Assembly: GCF_006274605.1 (NCBI RefSeq)
Contig: NZ_CP040846.1
Coordinates: 1,309,041-1,373,040, forward strand
Source of the DNA: Thermococcus indicus
GTDB lineage: Archaea > Methanobacteriota_B > Thermococci > Thermococcales > Thermococcaceae
Length of the DNA: 64,000 nucleotides
Reading direction: 5' to 3'
In this document: piece after piece, positions 43,474-52,144 of the stretch
How the letters are laid out: each line of letters opens with the position of its first letter
Numbering within the stretch: the first letter of the stretch is position 1
Translations under genes and position numbers: made by a program
Notes under the pieces: generated by a model
The model's database searches: none
The model's input: the letters and a program-made list of their open reading frames with translations, nothing else
Told to the model about the DNA's origin: nothing

Positions 43474-45924
43474 ATGAAGCGGTGGAGCATCGTTTTAATA
43501 GCGCTGTTGGTTCTGAGCATAGTGCCAGCGTGGGCGATAAAGCCGGTGCAAGCGCAGGAGACAATAATCCCAATTCCCGAAATTCAGGGCTACGGTGATA
43601 GCTCACCTTATGATGGACAAGTAGTCACAACTGCTGGAATCGTCACAGGCATCGCACATTGGACCTCCCACGGAAAAGATAGATATGGGTTCTTTATTCA
43701 GAACGGTACCGGAGCTTGGAGGGGAATATTCGTCTACACATACAACCAGATGCCAAAATACAATGATGGAACCCCCGTTTCTGTGGGAGACAAAGTGGCG
43801 GTTACAGGAAAAGTCCTTGAGAGCAACGGTCTAACGGAAATAGGCTATGTGTCATCAATAGTTAAAGCTGATGGCATAGTTCTTGAGACCCCCAAACCTG
43901 TCGTTCTCAAGAGTGGTGATGTTGCACAGGAGCAGTGGGAAAGCGTCCTCGTCGAGGTCCGGGACGTCAGGGTCACTGACCCGGATCTCGGTTACGGCGA
44001 ATGGGAGGTTGACGATGGGACAGGTCCGGTTCGCGTTGATGACCTCATGTACGGTTACACCCCTGAGGCCGATCAGAACTTGGCCTATGTAATTGGTGTT
44101 GTGTACTATTCCTACGGAAACTTCAAGATAGAACCGAGGGATGCAGAGGACGTTGTTCTGAACCTTTCAATCCATGAAATACAGAGCAACACTACCGATG
44201 AGGGTGCCTCTATCTACGAGGACAAGGGAGTTGCCACAGAAGGCGTTGTTACCGCAACGGACTCCAGAGGCTTCTTCATTCAGAACGGTACCGGGCCGTG
44301 GAGCGGAATCTACGTGTACCTTGGAACCTCTCCCAAAGTTAGCAGAGGGGATTACGTAAGGATTGTAGGAACCGTTGACGAATACTTTGGGATGACCGAG
44401 ATCAAAACCGATTCGGAAAACGTTGTCATCCTGGGAACAGCAGATGTTCCTGCCCCAGTAGTACTTCCAACCGGAAACGTTTCCCAGGAGAAGTGGGAGG
44501 GCGTTCTCGTCGAGGTCAGGGACGTTAGGGTTACTGATCCGGATCTCGGTCACGGCGAGTGGGAAGTTGACGACGGAAGTGGCCCGGTTAGGATAGACGA
44601 CAAGCTCTACGATTACTCCCCTGGCCACCGCTCCAAGTATGTTTACATCAGGGGCATTGTATGGTACTCCTACGGCAGCTTCAAGATAGAACCGAGGGAT
44701 AAGAAGGACATTGAGGCCTACCGGCCCAACCCCAATACAATCTCCTACGGCCTGACGATGTATTACAGCGTCCAGTACGATTCCCGGCTCTCAGACCTCG
44801 AGAGCCTCTACGAGAACTTTACCAGCACGGTTTCGGAACTCGTCAGCTACGGGGTATCCTTCGACAGCGACGTTGCCGACAAGATTAACTGGGTAAACGA
44901 CAGCATGTCCGAGGTTATGGAAGAGTACTCGCTCTACGAGCAGTTCAAGAACCGCGCCGATAAGACCGGGTTCTACCTCCCCGCCATGATACACCTTCGT
45001 AAGGCGCTGTTCCTTGGCGAGGATGTTAAGGAGGAAATCCAGTTCCTCCTGCCCCACCTTCAGAGGGCCCTGGAGGAAATAAAGGCCGCTCAGCAGGCGC
45101 AGGAGCAGGAAAATGAAACCGAAACGGGGACAATCCCCGGCAATGAGACCGAGGGAGTTCCAACCAACACAACCCAGAACGCCAGTCAGCAGACGCCCGC
45201 AATCAACATTACCATAACGATCCCCAGGGTTTTGATAGACGCCTCCCACGGGCAGTACTACGTTGAGCAGACTGGGATAAGCTATCTCGTGGACAAAATT
45301 GAAAACGAACTCGGATGGGAAGCGGACATCGGGAGCGAGCCCCTAACCTTTGACCTGCTCAAGGACTACGACGTTGTCATAATACTCGACCCGAAAACTA
45401 ACTTTGGCGAATCCGAGGTTGAGGCCCTCCACCAGTACGTTGAGAACGGCGGAGGCCTGTTAATCGCGGGCGAGTGGTACAGGTATTTGAACACCGAAGA
45501 CCTCAACGCGATAGTTGGTGACTACGGCATTACCTTCAACGCCGACGAACTCATGGACGACGACCACAACAGCGGCAGGCCCTACTACCCGTTCGTTGGA
45601 ATATACAACAAGGCACACCCGGTCATGAAGTTCGTGCCAGACGACTGGACGATGTACTACAACGGCGACACCCTGACGATAAGCGGAAACGCTGTCTGGC
45701 TCATCAAGGGCTACGACACGAGCTACTCGGTTGATGCCGACGGAAACGTGGTCAGGATAAAGGGAACCAACCCGGTTATAGCGGCCGCCGTTGACATAGG
45801 CACCGGCAGAATAGTCGCCTACGGCTCAAGCAAGGCCCTCAGCGACAGCTACAACTTCAAGTACATCAAGAGCAACTGGCCATTCATAAAGGGCGCCCTC
45901 CTCTGGCTGGCGCACCAGGAGTGA
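43474..45924 (+). CDS. secreted protein: two OB-fold repeats, helical region and GATase-like domain
   Basis: 816 residues. Residues 1-27 are a signal peptide ending PVQAQ. Two tandem OB-fold units (about 35-230 and 235-420) share YGFFIQNGTGAW/GFFIQNGTGPW, VLVEVRDVRVTDPDLG and WEVDDGTGPVR/WEVDDGSGPVR; such OB folds accompany extracellular nucleases. A helical region (about 430-545) and a Gln/Glu/Thr linker follow. The last 230 residues are a Rossmann-like domain with RVLIDASHGQYY, VVIILDPKTNF, NGGGLLIAGEW and IVAYGSSKALSDS, like DUF4350/GATase-like sugar-binding domains. No nuclease motif is seen, so the activity is unknown. No membrane anchor at the end. Confidence 0.78.
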   Translation: MKRWSIVLIALLVLSIVPAWAIKPVQAQETIIPIPEIQGYGDSSPYDGQVVTTAGIVTGIAHWTSHGKDRYGFFIQNGTGAWRGIFVYTYNQMPKYNDGTPVSVGDKVAVTGKVLESNGLTEIGYVSSIVKADGIVLETPKPVVLKSGDVAQEQWESVLVEVRDVRVTDPDLGYGEWEVDDGTGPVRVDDLMYGYTPEADQNLAYVIGVVYYSYGNFKIEPRDAEDVVLNLSIHEIQSNTTDEGASIYEDKGVATEGVVTATDSRGFFIQNGTGPWSGIYVYLGTSPKVSRGDYVRIVGTVDEYFGMTEIKTDSENVVILGTADVPAPVVLPTGNVSQEKWEGVLVEVRDVRVTDPDLGHGEWEVDDGSGPVRIDDKLYDYSPGHRSKYVYIRGIVWYSYGSFKIEPRDKKDIEAYRPNPNTISYGLTMYYSVQYDSRLSDLESLYENFTSTVSELVSYGVSFDSDVADKINWVNDSMSEVMEEYSLYEQFKNRADKTGFYLPAMIHLRKALFLGEDVKEEIQFLLPHLQRALEEIKAAQQAQEQENETETGTIPGNETEGVPTNTTQNASQQTPAINITITIPRVLIDASHGQYYVEQTGISYLVDKIENELGWEADIGSEPLTFDLLKDYDVVIILDPKTNFGESEVEALHQYVENGGGLLIAGEWYRYLNTEDLNAIVGDYGITFNADELMDDDHNSGRPYYPFVGIYNKAHPVMKFVPDDWTMYYNGDTLTISGNAVWLIKGYDTSYSVDADGNVVRIKGTNPVIAAAVDIGTGRIVAYGSSKALSDSYNFKYIKSNWPFIKGALLWLAHQE

Positions 45925-45969
45925 CCCCCTTTTCTTCTCCCCTTTTCTGAATTTTCTGCGGTTTGAGGC

Positions 45970-46797
45970 TTAGATCTCCTTCGGCGGAATCAAAATCCCG
46001 AGTTCCGTTATCACTCCCCTAACGTACCGCCAGGGAGTAACGTCGAAGAGGAGGTTCCTCACCCGGTAGCCCTGTCTCGCGTAGGGTCTCTCGACGATCT
46101 CAACCTCGCTTGAGGCCAGCTCAGGGTGGAGCTTGAAGCTCTCGGCGGCGACGTAGAAAGGAACGCCGTTGTCGTGGCAGGCCAAGGCGAGGAGGTACGT
46201 TCCGGCCTTGTTGACCACCGCCCCGTCACGGGTAACGTTGTCGGCACCAACCAGGGCAAGGGTGGCCTTTTTGGCAAAGAGACCTATCTGGGCGTCCGTT
46301 ATTACCTCGAATGGAACACCGAGAGAATCGAGCTCCCTCGCGAGGGCCATCCCCTCGTAGTCGGGCGCACTCTCGGTTAGTATGACCTTGAAGTGCTTGC
46401 CCTTCCTCTTGGCGGCCTTGAATATCTCAAGAACTGCCGAGGAGAAAGAGTGGGTTATTATCACCTCGTTCTCGTCTATCAGCTCGCTCCCGATGTTGCC
46501 TATCTCGCGCTTTGCCTCCTCCCCGAGCCTGATGAACTCCTCGGCCTTCGTTCTCACCACATCGGGGTCTCCGGTTATCGGAATGAACCTCGCGAGGTTG
46601 TAGAGCGAGGCCATCGTCCGGTTCACGGCAGGGATTTCCCTCTTCATCTCCCTTAGAGCACTCTCAAGCTCCTCCCCCTCAAGGAGTTCAGAAAGGACGA
46701 GGTACGCCTCGGCGCCTCTTTTAGCCAGCCAGCTCGCGCCCCTGATTCTCTCGGAACGCATCTCCTCGATGATTGAGCGAACCTCCGGGGGAAGCAT
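45970..46797 (-). CDS. eIF2B alpha/beta/delta-like protein (aIF2B family)
   Basis: 275 residues from the ATG at 46797 (GGAGTGATAAC upstream). Belongs to the family that includes eIF2B regulatory subunits, methylthioribose-1-phosphate isomerase and ribose-1,5-bisphosphate isomerase: EVIITHSFSSAVLEIFKAAK, VILTESAPDYEGMALARELDSLGV, ALVGADNVTRDGAVVNKAGTYLLAL and FKLHPELASSEVEIVERP. It is shorter than the archaeal ribose-1,5-bisphosphate isomerases (about 320), so it is probably the other Thermococcales paralogue annotated as an initiation-factor subunit. The true reaction is open. It begins 5 nt after the stop of a truncated PIN gene. Confidence 0.85.
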   Translation of the reverse strand: MLPPEVRSIIEEMRSERIRGASWLAKRGAEAYLVLSELLEGEELESALREMKREIPAVNRTMASLYNLARFIPITGDPDVVRTKAEEFIRLGEEAKREIGNIGSELIDENEVIITHSFSSAVLEIFKAAKRKGKHFKVILTESAPDYEGMALARELDSLGVPFEVITDAQIGLFAKKATLALVGADNVTRDGAVVNKAGTYLLALACHDNGVPFYVAAESFKLHPELASSEVEIVERPYARQGYRVRNLLFDVTPWRYVRGVITELGILIPPKEI

Positions 46798-46802
46798 TGT
46801 TA

Positions 46803-47081
46803 TCACTCCAGTAAAACCACTTCAACCCCAAGCTCCTTCTCCAGAAAACTCAAAACGGCGCCAACATTGGCATCTTTTCCGAGTTTCCTGGTGATTAATG
46901 AAGATACCTCCACAAGGCCCAAAAAAGGCATGTAAATCTGAAATCCCTCCTCCAAGAAGAAGGAGAGCAGTTCCTTGGACCTCTGGTGCCGTTTCAATTG
47001 CTTAAAATACCGGTCATCCTTTTTTCTTCTCCTCGGGACGATGAGGGCATCGACTATAAAAGAGGCATCCGCCACTATCAT
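46803..47081 (-). CDS. C-terminally truncated PIN-domain protein
   Basis: Only 92 residues where VapC toxins have about 130. It keeps the first strand with the Asp (MIVADASFIVDALIVP) and the Glu in LGLVEVSSLI, then stops at GVEVVLLE. The segments with the third and fourth acidic residues are missing, and the following sequence is the start of the aIF2B-like gene. It overlaps the upstream antitoxin-like gene by 4 nt. Either an inactive toxin remnant or a shortened PIN-like protein; activity as RNase is doubtful. Confidence 0.75.
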   Translation of the reverse strand: MIVADASFIVDALIVPRRRKKDDRYFKQLKRHQRSKELLSFFLEEGFQIYMPFLGLVEVSSLITRKLGKDANVGAVLSFLEKELGVEVVLLE

Positions 47082-47266
47082 CTCTCCCTCAGCTCCTCCA
47101 GCAGTTCGAGGGTGTCGGGAATGTCATCAGGCACGTCTCTGTTTATAGCTTTAATAACGTCCTCTAACTCCCTCAGGACACTTTTTCTTCGCTCCCCCCG
47201 CACTGCCCTGAGTATTTCCCGCACAATGGGTTCTATCTCGCCGGGAACATCTATCTCTACGGGCAT
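47078..47266 (-). CDS. antitoxin-like small protein
   Basis: 62 residues, acidic and helical (EIEPIVREILRAVRGERRKSVLREL, DDIPDTLELLEELRER) after a short beta start VEIDVPG. It overlaps the truncated PIN gene by 4 nt in the usual antitoxin-toxin order. No named antitoxin family is evident. Likely the partner of that PIN protein. Confidence 0.68.
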   Translation of the reverse strand: MPVEIDVPGEIEPIVREILRAVRGERRKSVLRELEDVIKAINRDVPDDIPDTLELLEELRER

Positions 47267-47311
47267 GTTTCCACCGTTTCTGGTTATGTAACGGCCTTTA
47301 TCAGCGTTTCG

Positions 47312-48067
47312 CTACGGCTCCTCAAACCTAATCCCCCTCTCTTCAAGGAAGGCCTTGGCCCTCTCTATCTCCTCCTCGCTCTCGCCGAAGAGGATTATCC
47401 CGATGTACTTCCCGAAGCCCTTTGGCGATGAGTGTATCCTGACGTCGAACCTTTCCAGGGCCTCAATCAGAAGGGGCGCGAGCTTGCTCTCATCGGTTAT
47501 CTCCGCCAGCAGCTTTCTCTGGATGAACTTCCTCCCACCGAGCCTCGGCAGGACTTCCCGCTCAAGCATTGCCTTCATCTCGCGCGGCATCCCCGGGAGG
47601 ACGAATATCTTGACCCCTTCGTGCTCGATGTACGCTCCTGGCGCCGCCCCCTCGGTGTTCTCAAGGGGCTCTGCGCCCTCCGGCAGGTAGGCCATCTTCT
47701 TCCTCCCCTCGTTGAGCTCGGGGTCGTCTATCAGGCCCCCCTCATAGAGTTCGCGGTAGAACTCTTTGATCCGTTCCAAACACGGCTCGCAGAGGACGAA
47801 CTTTTTCCCCAAGGCCTCGGCAACGGCCAACATTGTAACGTCGTCGTGGGTCGGCCCGAGGCCACCAGAGATTACCAGAACCTCCGGCTTTCTCGCGAGT
47901 ATCTCCCGGACGGCGTTCTTTATCTCCTCGACGTCGTCGCCAACGGTCGTCTTCCGCCTCACCCAGTAGCCTCTTTCTGTGAGCCTCTGGGCAATAAAGG
48001 CGGAGTTGCTGTCCACGGTGTTTCCGGTGAGCAGTTCGTCGCCTATTGTGAGTATCTCAGCAAACAT
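47312..48067 (-). CDS. CinA-like molybdopterin-binding-domain protein (COG1058)
   Basis: 251 residues from the ATG at 48067. The MoCF_biosynth fold is marked by EILTIGDELLTGNTVDSNSAFI, VISGGLGPTHDDVTMLAVAEALG, LENTEGAAPGAYIEHEG and FVLPGMPREMKAMLE. In CinA this domain hydrolyses ADP-ribose or related nucleotides; the C-terminal nicotinamide-mononucleotide deamidase part of bacterial CinA is absent, as usual in archaea. The exact role is uncertain: NAD-derivative clean-up is the best guess from the family. Confidence 0.9.
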   Translation of the reverse strand: MFAEILTIGDELLTGNTVDSNSAFIAQRLTERGYWVRRKTTVGDDVEEIKNAVREILARKPEVLVISGGLGPTHDDVTMLAVAEALGKKFVLCEPCLERIKEFYRELYEGGLIDDPELNEGRKKMAYLPEGAEPLENTEGAAPGAYIEHEGVKIFVLPGMPREMKAMLEREVLPRLGGRKFIQRKLLAEITDESKLAPLLIEALERFDVRIHSSPKGFGKYIGIILFGESEEEIERAKAFLEERGIRFEEP

Positions 48068-48159
48068 CTCAATCACCCGTTGACTATCCGGTAAACTGAC
48101 TTATAACCCCAGCGGAAGTCCTTTGCAGGAAAATGTAAAAATCAGGCCCCGTGGAGGTA

Positions 48160-48180
48160 GTTTTCACCACGAGTGAAAAC
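48160..48180. promoter_or_regulatory. sugar-control palindrome (TGM-like) upstream of the gap TATA box
   Basis: TTTTCACcacgaGTGAAAA, inside an 8-bp-arm inverted repeat, matches the spacing and core (TCAC-N5-GTGA) of the Thermococcales glycolytic motif TATCAC-N5-GTGATA bound by Tgr/TrmBL1. It ends 4 nt before TTTAAGTA (48185-48192), the TATA box. Upstream placement is the one linked to activation of gluconeogenic genes. Confidence 0.75.
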
Positions 48181-48223
48181 AACGTTTAAGTATTTTATCG
48201 CGGTAAAATTCTCCGGTGGTAGC

Positions 48224-49228
48224 ATGAAGGTGAAGGTTGGTGTCAATGGATACGGAACAATTGGAAAGCGCGTCGCCTACGCAGTGACAAAGCAGGACGA
48301 CATGGAGCTCATAGGCGTCACCAAGACGAAGCCGGACTTCGAGGCTTACCGCGCGAGGGAGCTTGGAATTCCGGTCTACGCCGCTAGCGAGGAGTTCCTG
48401 CCGAGGTTCGAGAAGGCCGGCTTTGAGGTCGCGGGGACGCTGAACGACCTCCTCAACGAGGTTGACGTCATCGTCGACGCCACCCCCGGGGGAATGGGGG
48501 CGAAGAACAAGGTCCTCTACGAGAAGGCCGGCGTCAAGGCGATTTTCCAGGGCGGTGAGAAGGCCACCACCGCGGAGGTTTCCTTCGTAGCCCAGGCCAA
48601 CTACGAAAAAGCCTCTGGAAAGGACTACGTCCGCGTCGTCTCCTGCAACACCACCGGCCTGACCAGAACCCTCTCGGTCATTCAGGAGTACATCGACTAC
48701 GTCTACGCCGTCATGATCCGCCGCGCGGCCGATCCGAACGACGCCAAGCGCGGCCCGGTCAACGCCATAACCCCGAGCGTTACCGTCCCGTCCCACCACG
48801 GCCCGGACGTCCAGACAGTTATCCCGATAAACATCGAGACCTCAGCCTTTGTCGTCCCAACCACGCTCATGCACGTTCACAGCATCATGGTCGAGCTGAA
48901 GAAGCCGGTCGAGGCCAAGGACGTCGTCGATATCTTCGAGAACACCACGCGCGTTCTGCTCTTCGAGAAGGAGAAGGGCTTTGACAGCACGGCTCAGCTC
49001 ATAGAGTTCGCCCGTGACCTGCACCGCGAGTGGAACAACCTCTATGAAATAGCGGTCTGGAAGGAGAGCGTAAGCGTAAGAGGAAACAGGCTCTTCTACA
49101 TCCAGGCCGTCCACCAGGAGAGCGACGTGGTTCCGGAGAACATAGACGCCATAAGGGCCATGTTCGAGATGGCCGAAAAGTGGGAGAGTATAAGGAAGAC
49201 GAACGAGAGCCTGGGGATTTTGAGGTGA
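48224..49228 (+). CDS. gap: glyceraldehyde-3-phosphate dehydrogenase, archaeal class II
   Basis: 334 residues. Phosphorylating NAD(P)-dependent enzyme that interconverts 1,3-bisphosphoglycerate and glyceraldehyde-3-phosphate; in Thermococcales it runs mainly in gluconeogenesis. Motifs: [19 protein letters not shown] (Rossmann loop), [23 protein letters not shown] with the catalytic Cys near residue 140, [15 protein letters not shown] and [14 protein letters not shown]. The ATG at 48224 follows GGTGGTAGC; an in-frame ATG at 48173 would lie before the transcription start. Codon use is strongly biased, as in highly expressed genes. Convergent and adjacent to the ATPase gene. Confidence 0.97.
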   Translation: MKVKVGVNGYGTIGKRVAYAVTKQDDMELIGVTKTKPDFEAYRARELGIPVYAASEEFLPRFEKAGFEVAGTLNDLLNEVDVIVDATPGGMGAKNKVLYEKAGVKAIFQGGEKATTAEVSFVAQANYEKASGKDYVRVVSCNTTGLTRTLSVIQEYIDYVYAVMIRRAADPNDAKRGPVNAITPSVTVPSHHGPDVQTVIPINIETSAFVVPTTLMHVHSIMVELKKPVEAKDVVDIFENTTRVLLFEKEKGFDSTAQLIEFARDLHREWNNLYEIAVWKESVSVRGNRLFYIQAVHQESDVVPENIDAIRAMFEMAEKWESIRKTNESLGILR

Positions 49229-50596
49229 TCAGGCTTTCAGATCATTAACGTCCCAGAGCAGGAAAACCCCTCCATTTATCCTCTCTTTTCCCTCAACGTC
49301 CTTTGCAATCACTCCGTACCACTTCTCCCAGCCGTCGAGGCCAACAAGCTCGGCCTTTTTCTCCAAGCCCCTCAAAATCCCCCGCGCTTCCCTTTCCTTT
49401 AGATTCTTCCACTTGACCTCTACGAACAGCGCCTTCCTCTCCCGCTCGTTCAAGGCCACCAAGTCAATCTCCTCCCCCCTGTACCACCACCTGCCAATTC
49501 TCGTGAAGTGAAGGGGTAGCTTTTCGGCCCCGTTCAGCTCGATTAGGAACTGCCTGGCGATGTCCTCGAAGGCGAATCCTAAGTAACGGTTGAAATCCAT
49601 CCTGAAATCCTCGATTGCTCCCTCCGGAAAACCGCTCTCAATCTCCTCAAAGTAGGGGGCAACAAAGCGGAACCAGAAGGCAAAGTAGAGGTCCCTGAAG
49701 CGGTACACCCCCCGCTTGGCTTTTCTACCGACGGGGAGTTCCCTCTTTAGTATCCCGAGCTCCTCAAGAATTCTCAGATAGCGGGCGGTGTTCTTCGGCT
49801 CAATATACGAGTACTGGGCTATCTCGTTTACCCGGGTTTTGCCCCTCGCGAGGGCCTCAAGGATTGTGTAGTAGGTTTCTGGCTCCCGGAACTCCTCCTC
49901 AAGGAGCTCCTTTGCCTCCCTGAACAGGAACGCGTTGGGATTGAAGAAGTTCTCCGTTATTTCCCGTTCAACGTTTCTGCCTTTGAACATCTCCAAGTAC
50001 CTTGGAACCCCTGACGTAACCGCGTACAGTTTAACGGCGTTTTCCGGTGATAGCCCTTCAAACCACTCGAAAAGGTGCCTGAACTTCAGGGGTTGGAGGT
50101 TCAGGGTTGCATCGCTCCTCCCGTAGAGGGGACTTGAGTACTCGAAGAAACTTTTCTTGAGAAGCCCAACAGACGATGCCGAGAGGATGAGCATCAAGTT
50201 GCTCTCCGGGAGGATTTCGTCCACTATGCTCTGAAACTCGGCCTCCACCTTCGAATAGCGTAGCAGGTACGAGAACTCATCGAGAAAAACGATTAACCTG
50301 CCCCGCGACTGGGAGGCGATGAAGCGGAAGGCATCGCTGAAGGTCGAGAAGTTCGGTTTTGGAATGCCGAAGTGCTCTCCAATAGCCCTGTTGAGCTTTT
50401 CGAGGTTGTATTCCCATACCCTCTTTTCGAACTGCACCGCTATGGAGTCCTTGTCGCTCAGGAACTCCCTCACAAGTCGGCTTTTCCCAATTCTCCTTCT
50501 CCCGGTGACGAGTACGAGGGTAAAACCTTCGCTCGAATAAAGCTCGTCTAACGTCCTCAGCTCTTCCTTCCTGTTCACAAATTTTCGAATCTTCAT
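49229..50596 (-). CDS. AAA ATPase with DUF234-like C-terminal domain
   Basis: 455 residues. The N-terminal ATPase has FVNRKEELRTLDELY, Walker A LVTGRRRIGKSRLVREF and Walker B LIVFLDEFSYLL. A winged helix follows at about 255-310 (ILEALARGKTRVNEIAQYS..KNTARYLRILEELGILKRELP). The C-terminal DUF234 region has GFAFEDIARQFL and EEIDLVALNERERKALFVEVKWKN, a PD-(D/E)xK nuclease-like core with Asp, Glu-x-Lys. This is a family expanded in Thermococcus and Pyrococcus genomes. DNA-processing or defence roles are suggested by architecture only. Single gene. Confidence 0.88.
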   Translation of the reverse strand: MKIRKFVNRKEELRTLDELYSSEGFTLVLVTGRRRIGKSRLVREFLSDKDSIAVQFEKRVWEYNLEKLNRAIGEHFGIPKPNFSTFSDAFRFIASQSRGRLIVFLDEFSYLLRYSKVEAEFQSIVDEILPESNLMLILSASSVGLLKKSFFEYSSPLYGRSDATLNLQPLKFRHLFEWFEGLSPENAVKLYAVTSGVPRYLEMFKGRNVEREITENFFNPNAFLFREAKELLEEEFREPETYYTILEALARGKTRVNEIAQYSYIEPKNTARYLRILEELGILKRELPVGRKAKRGVYRFRDLYFAFWFRFVAPYFEEIESGFPEGAIEDFRMDFNRYLGFAFEDIARQFLIELNGAEKLPLHFTRIGRWWYRGEEIDLVALNERERKALFVEVKWKNLKEREARGILRGLEKKAELVGLDGWEKWYGVIAKDVEGKERINGGVFLLWDVNDLKA

Positions 50597-50651
50597 AATA
50601 TAATCGAGGGCCGAAAATGTTTATAAGTGTTTCTCAGCCCAGTCAAAGGAG

Positions 50652-50936
50652 CTACAATCCCAACTTTCTCTTCACCTCCTCTGGCTTGAGGTTTTTAACG
50701 AGCAAATCCTTTTCCCTGCTCGTCTCTCCCCTGACGAGCTCGACCTGGGCATCTAAAAGCTTCGAGAGGAACTTGACGAGCTCTTTGTTCGCCTTTCCCT
50801 CAACCGGGGGGGCTTTTATTTTGACCTTCAACCGACCGCGCCACTCGTCAATTCCTTCAATCTCGTTCCTCTTCGCCTTCGGCTGGACGTAGACGAGGAG
50901 GAGCGTTCCGTCCTTGGTCTCCTTTAGGAACTTCAT
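50652..50936 (-). CDS. UPF0235/DUF167 family protein
   Basis: 94 residues from the ATG at 50936 (GGAGGGATTGAG upstream). Recognised by LLVYVQPKAKRNEIEG, LKVKIKAPPVEGKANKELVKFLSKLL and VELVRGETSREKDLLVK. A widespread small alpha/beta protein of unknown function. It starts 1 nt after the stop of the DUF402 gene, so the two are one operon. An in-frame start further upstream (51050) would lie inside DUF402 and is rejected. Confidence 0.92.
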   Translation of the reverse strand: MKFLKETKDGTLLLVYVQPKAKRNEIEGIDEWRGRLKVKIKAPPVEGKANKELVKFLSKLLDAQVELVRGETSREKDLLVKNLKPEEVKRKLGL

Positions 50937-50937
50937 C

Positions 50938-51444
50938 TCAATCCCTCCAGTCGTACTCCCACACGATTTCCGGTGGAAAATCACCACGCTTAAGCTTTTC
51001 GAGGATTTCTCTAGCAACGGAGTAGGCGAACTCGAAGGTTTCCCTGTCAATCAGGCCGTAGTTGAGGGCCATCTCAAGCTCGTCCTCGTCGAGGAGGAAG
51101 GCCTCTCCGCTTGGAAAGATGAAGATATCCAAGAAAATGTCCAGCATCTCTATCGTGTTTCCCTCCCGCTTCGTGTAGGCTAAAACGTCAACGTAGAGCC
51201 CCCTAAAGTTGCCCTCCTCGTCGTAGACCTTCAGGATGTCGTAGTTCTCTCCAACGAAGGTGAAATATAGCATGTAGTAACCGTTCTTGATGACCTCAAC
51301 GCCGTTCACCCTCAGGGGAGCGAGCATGCCCTCGAAGCGGGATTTGGCGACGATTACATCGCCCAAATCAGCTATAACCTCATCATCACGCTCCAGAATT
51401 CTATTGGGAAGGCGGCGGTAGATGAGGTGGATTTTCTCGCTCAT
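50938..51444 (-). CDS. DUF402 domain protein (RNase E/G-associated FAU-1-like fold)
   Basis: 168 residues. The DUF402 beta-barrel is recognised by GYYMLYFTFVGENYDILKVYDEEGNFRGLYVDVLAY, followed by MLDIFLDIFIFPSGEAFLLDEDELEMALNYGLI. In archaeal FAU-1 and actinobacterial proteins this domain accompanies RNA binding, and stand-alone members hydrolyse nucleoside di- or triphosphates (Ntdp/YgaC type); either is possible. It is the first gene of a pair with UPF0235. Confidence 0.85.
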   Translation of the reverse strand: MSEKIHLIYRRLPNRILERDDEVIADLGDVIVAKSRFEGMLAPLRVNGVEVIKNGYYMLYFTFVGENYDILKVYDEEGNFRGLYVDVLAYTKREGNTIEMLDIFLDIFIFPSGEAFLLDEDELEMALNYGLIDRETFEFAYSVAREILEKLKRGDFPPEIVWEYDWRD

Positions 51445-51502
51445 GTTTCCTCGGGATGCCTTGGATTAACCTTTTTATATTTTTGTTCCCAAAGACCTGG
51501 TA

Positions 51503-51805
51503 ATGGGAATGCGAACCCTAAGGGAGATTGAGGCGATACTCAAGGAGCACAAAGAGGAGCTCCGCAGGAGGTTTGGGGTTAGCTCGATTGCTATATTCGG
51601 CTCCTATGCGAGAGGCGAGGAGACCGAGCTTAGCGACGTGGATATACTCGTGGAGTTTGAGAGACCAATCGGGTGGGAGATAGTCGACCTCAGGGACTAT
51701 CTTGAATCCCTGCTTGGGATTGAGGTGGATCTGATAACAAAAAACGCCGCCATGAGTAGAAACCGCCTCTGGGAGCACATAAAGGAGGACCTCGTTTATG
51801 TCTAA
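51503..51805 (+). CDS. mntA: MntA-type nucleotidyltransferase antitoxin
   Basis: 100 residues (ATG at 51503, or 51509). Minimal nucleotidyltransferase with IFGSYARGEETELSDVDILVEFE, the GSxxxG and DxD metal motif, then VDLRDYLESLLGIEVDLITKNA. In MntA-HepT systems it polyadenylates or AMPylates the HepT tyrosine, switching the toxin off. TTTTTATATT at about 51471 is the TATA box close to the start. It overlaps hepT by 8 nt. Confidence 0.92.
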   Translation: MGMRTLREIEAILKEHKEELRRRFGVSSIAIFGSYARGEETELSDVDILVEFERPIGWEIVDLRDYLESLLGIEVDLITKNAAMSRNRLWEHIKEDLVYV

Positions 51806-52142
51806 GCGGGACCCCTGTTTGTTTTTGAACGACATACTTGAGGCTATTTTTAGAATTGATGAGTACACAGAAGGCCATGAATTTGAGGACTTCGTAAGGG
51901 ACAGGAAAACCGTTGATGCCGTTCTGAGGAATCTTGAAATAATCGGTGAAGCCGCCAGATACGTGCCAGAGGAAATTAAGGAGGAATATGGCGACATTCC
52001 GTGGAGGCGCATTATAGGGCTCAGAAACGTTGTGATTCATCACTATTTCGGCGTTGACCTGAATATTGTCTGGAGGATAATCCGCTTTCAGCTACCTGAA
52101 CTGAAAGAAAGCGTGGAAAAAATTGTAGAGGAACTCTGCTAA
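51798..52142 (+). CDS. hepT: HepT-type HEPN toxin (DUF86)
   Basis: 114 residues. HEPN RNase with the complete Rx4HxY signature in RNVVIHHYFGVD, preceded by EIIGEAARYVPEEIKEEYGDIPWRRIIGLRN in the family pattern. The Tyr of HxY is the residue modified by MntA. Overlap with the mntA gene gives coupled translation. The active site looks intact, so the pair is likely functional. The gene is convergent with glyS with 2 nt between them. Confidence 0.93.
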   Translation: MSKRDPCLFLNDILEAIFRIDEYTEGHEFEDFVRDRKTVDAVLRNLEIIGEAARYVPEEIKEEYGDIPWRRIIGLRNVVIHHYFGVDLNIVWRIIRFQLPELKESVEKIVEELC

Positions 52143-52144
52143 AC

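Noticed and set aside
42788-43606. Long version of the adenosyltransferase starting at 43606
   Set aside because: The extra 101 residues lack family similarity and cover non-coding sequence and a hairpin; the ATG at 43303 has an excellent ribosome binding site.
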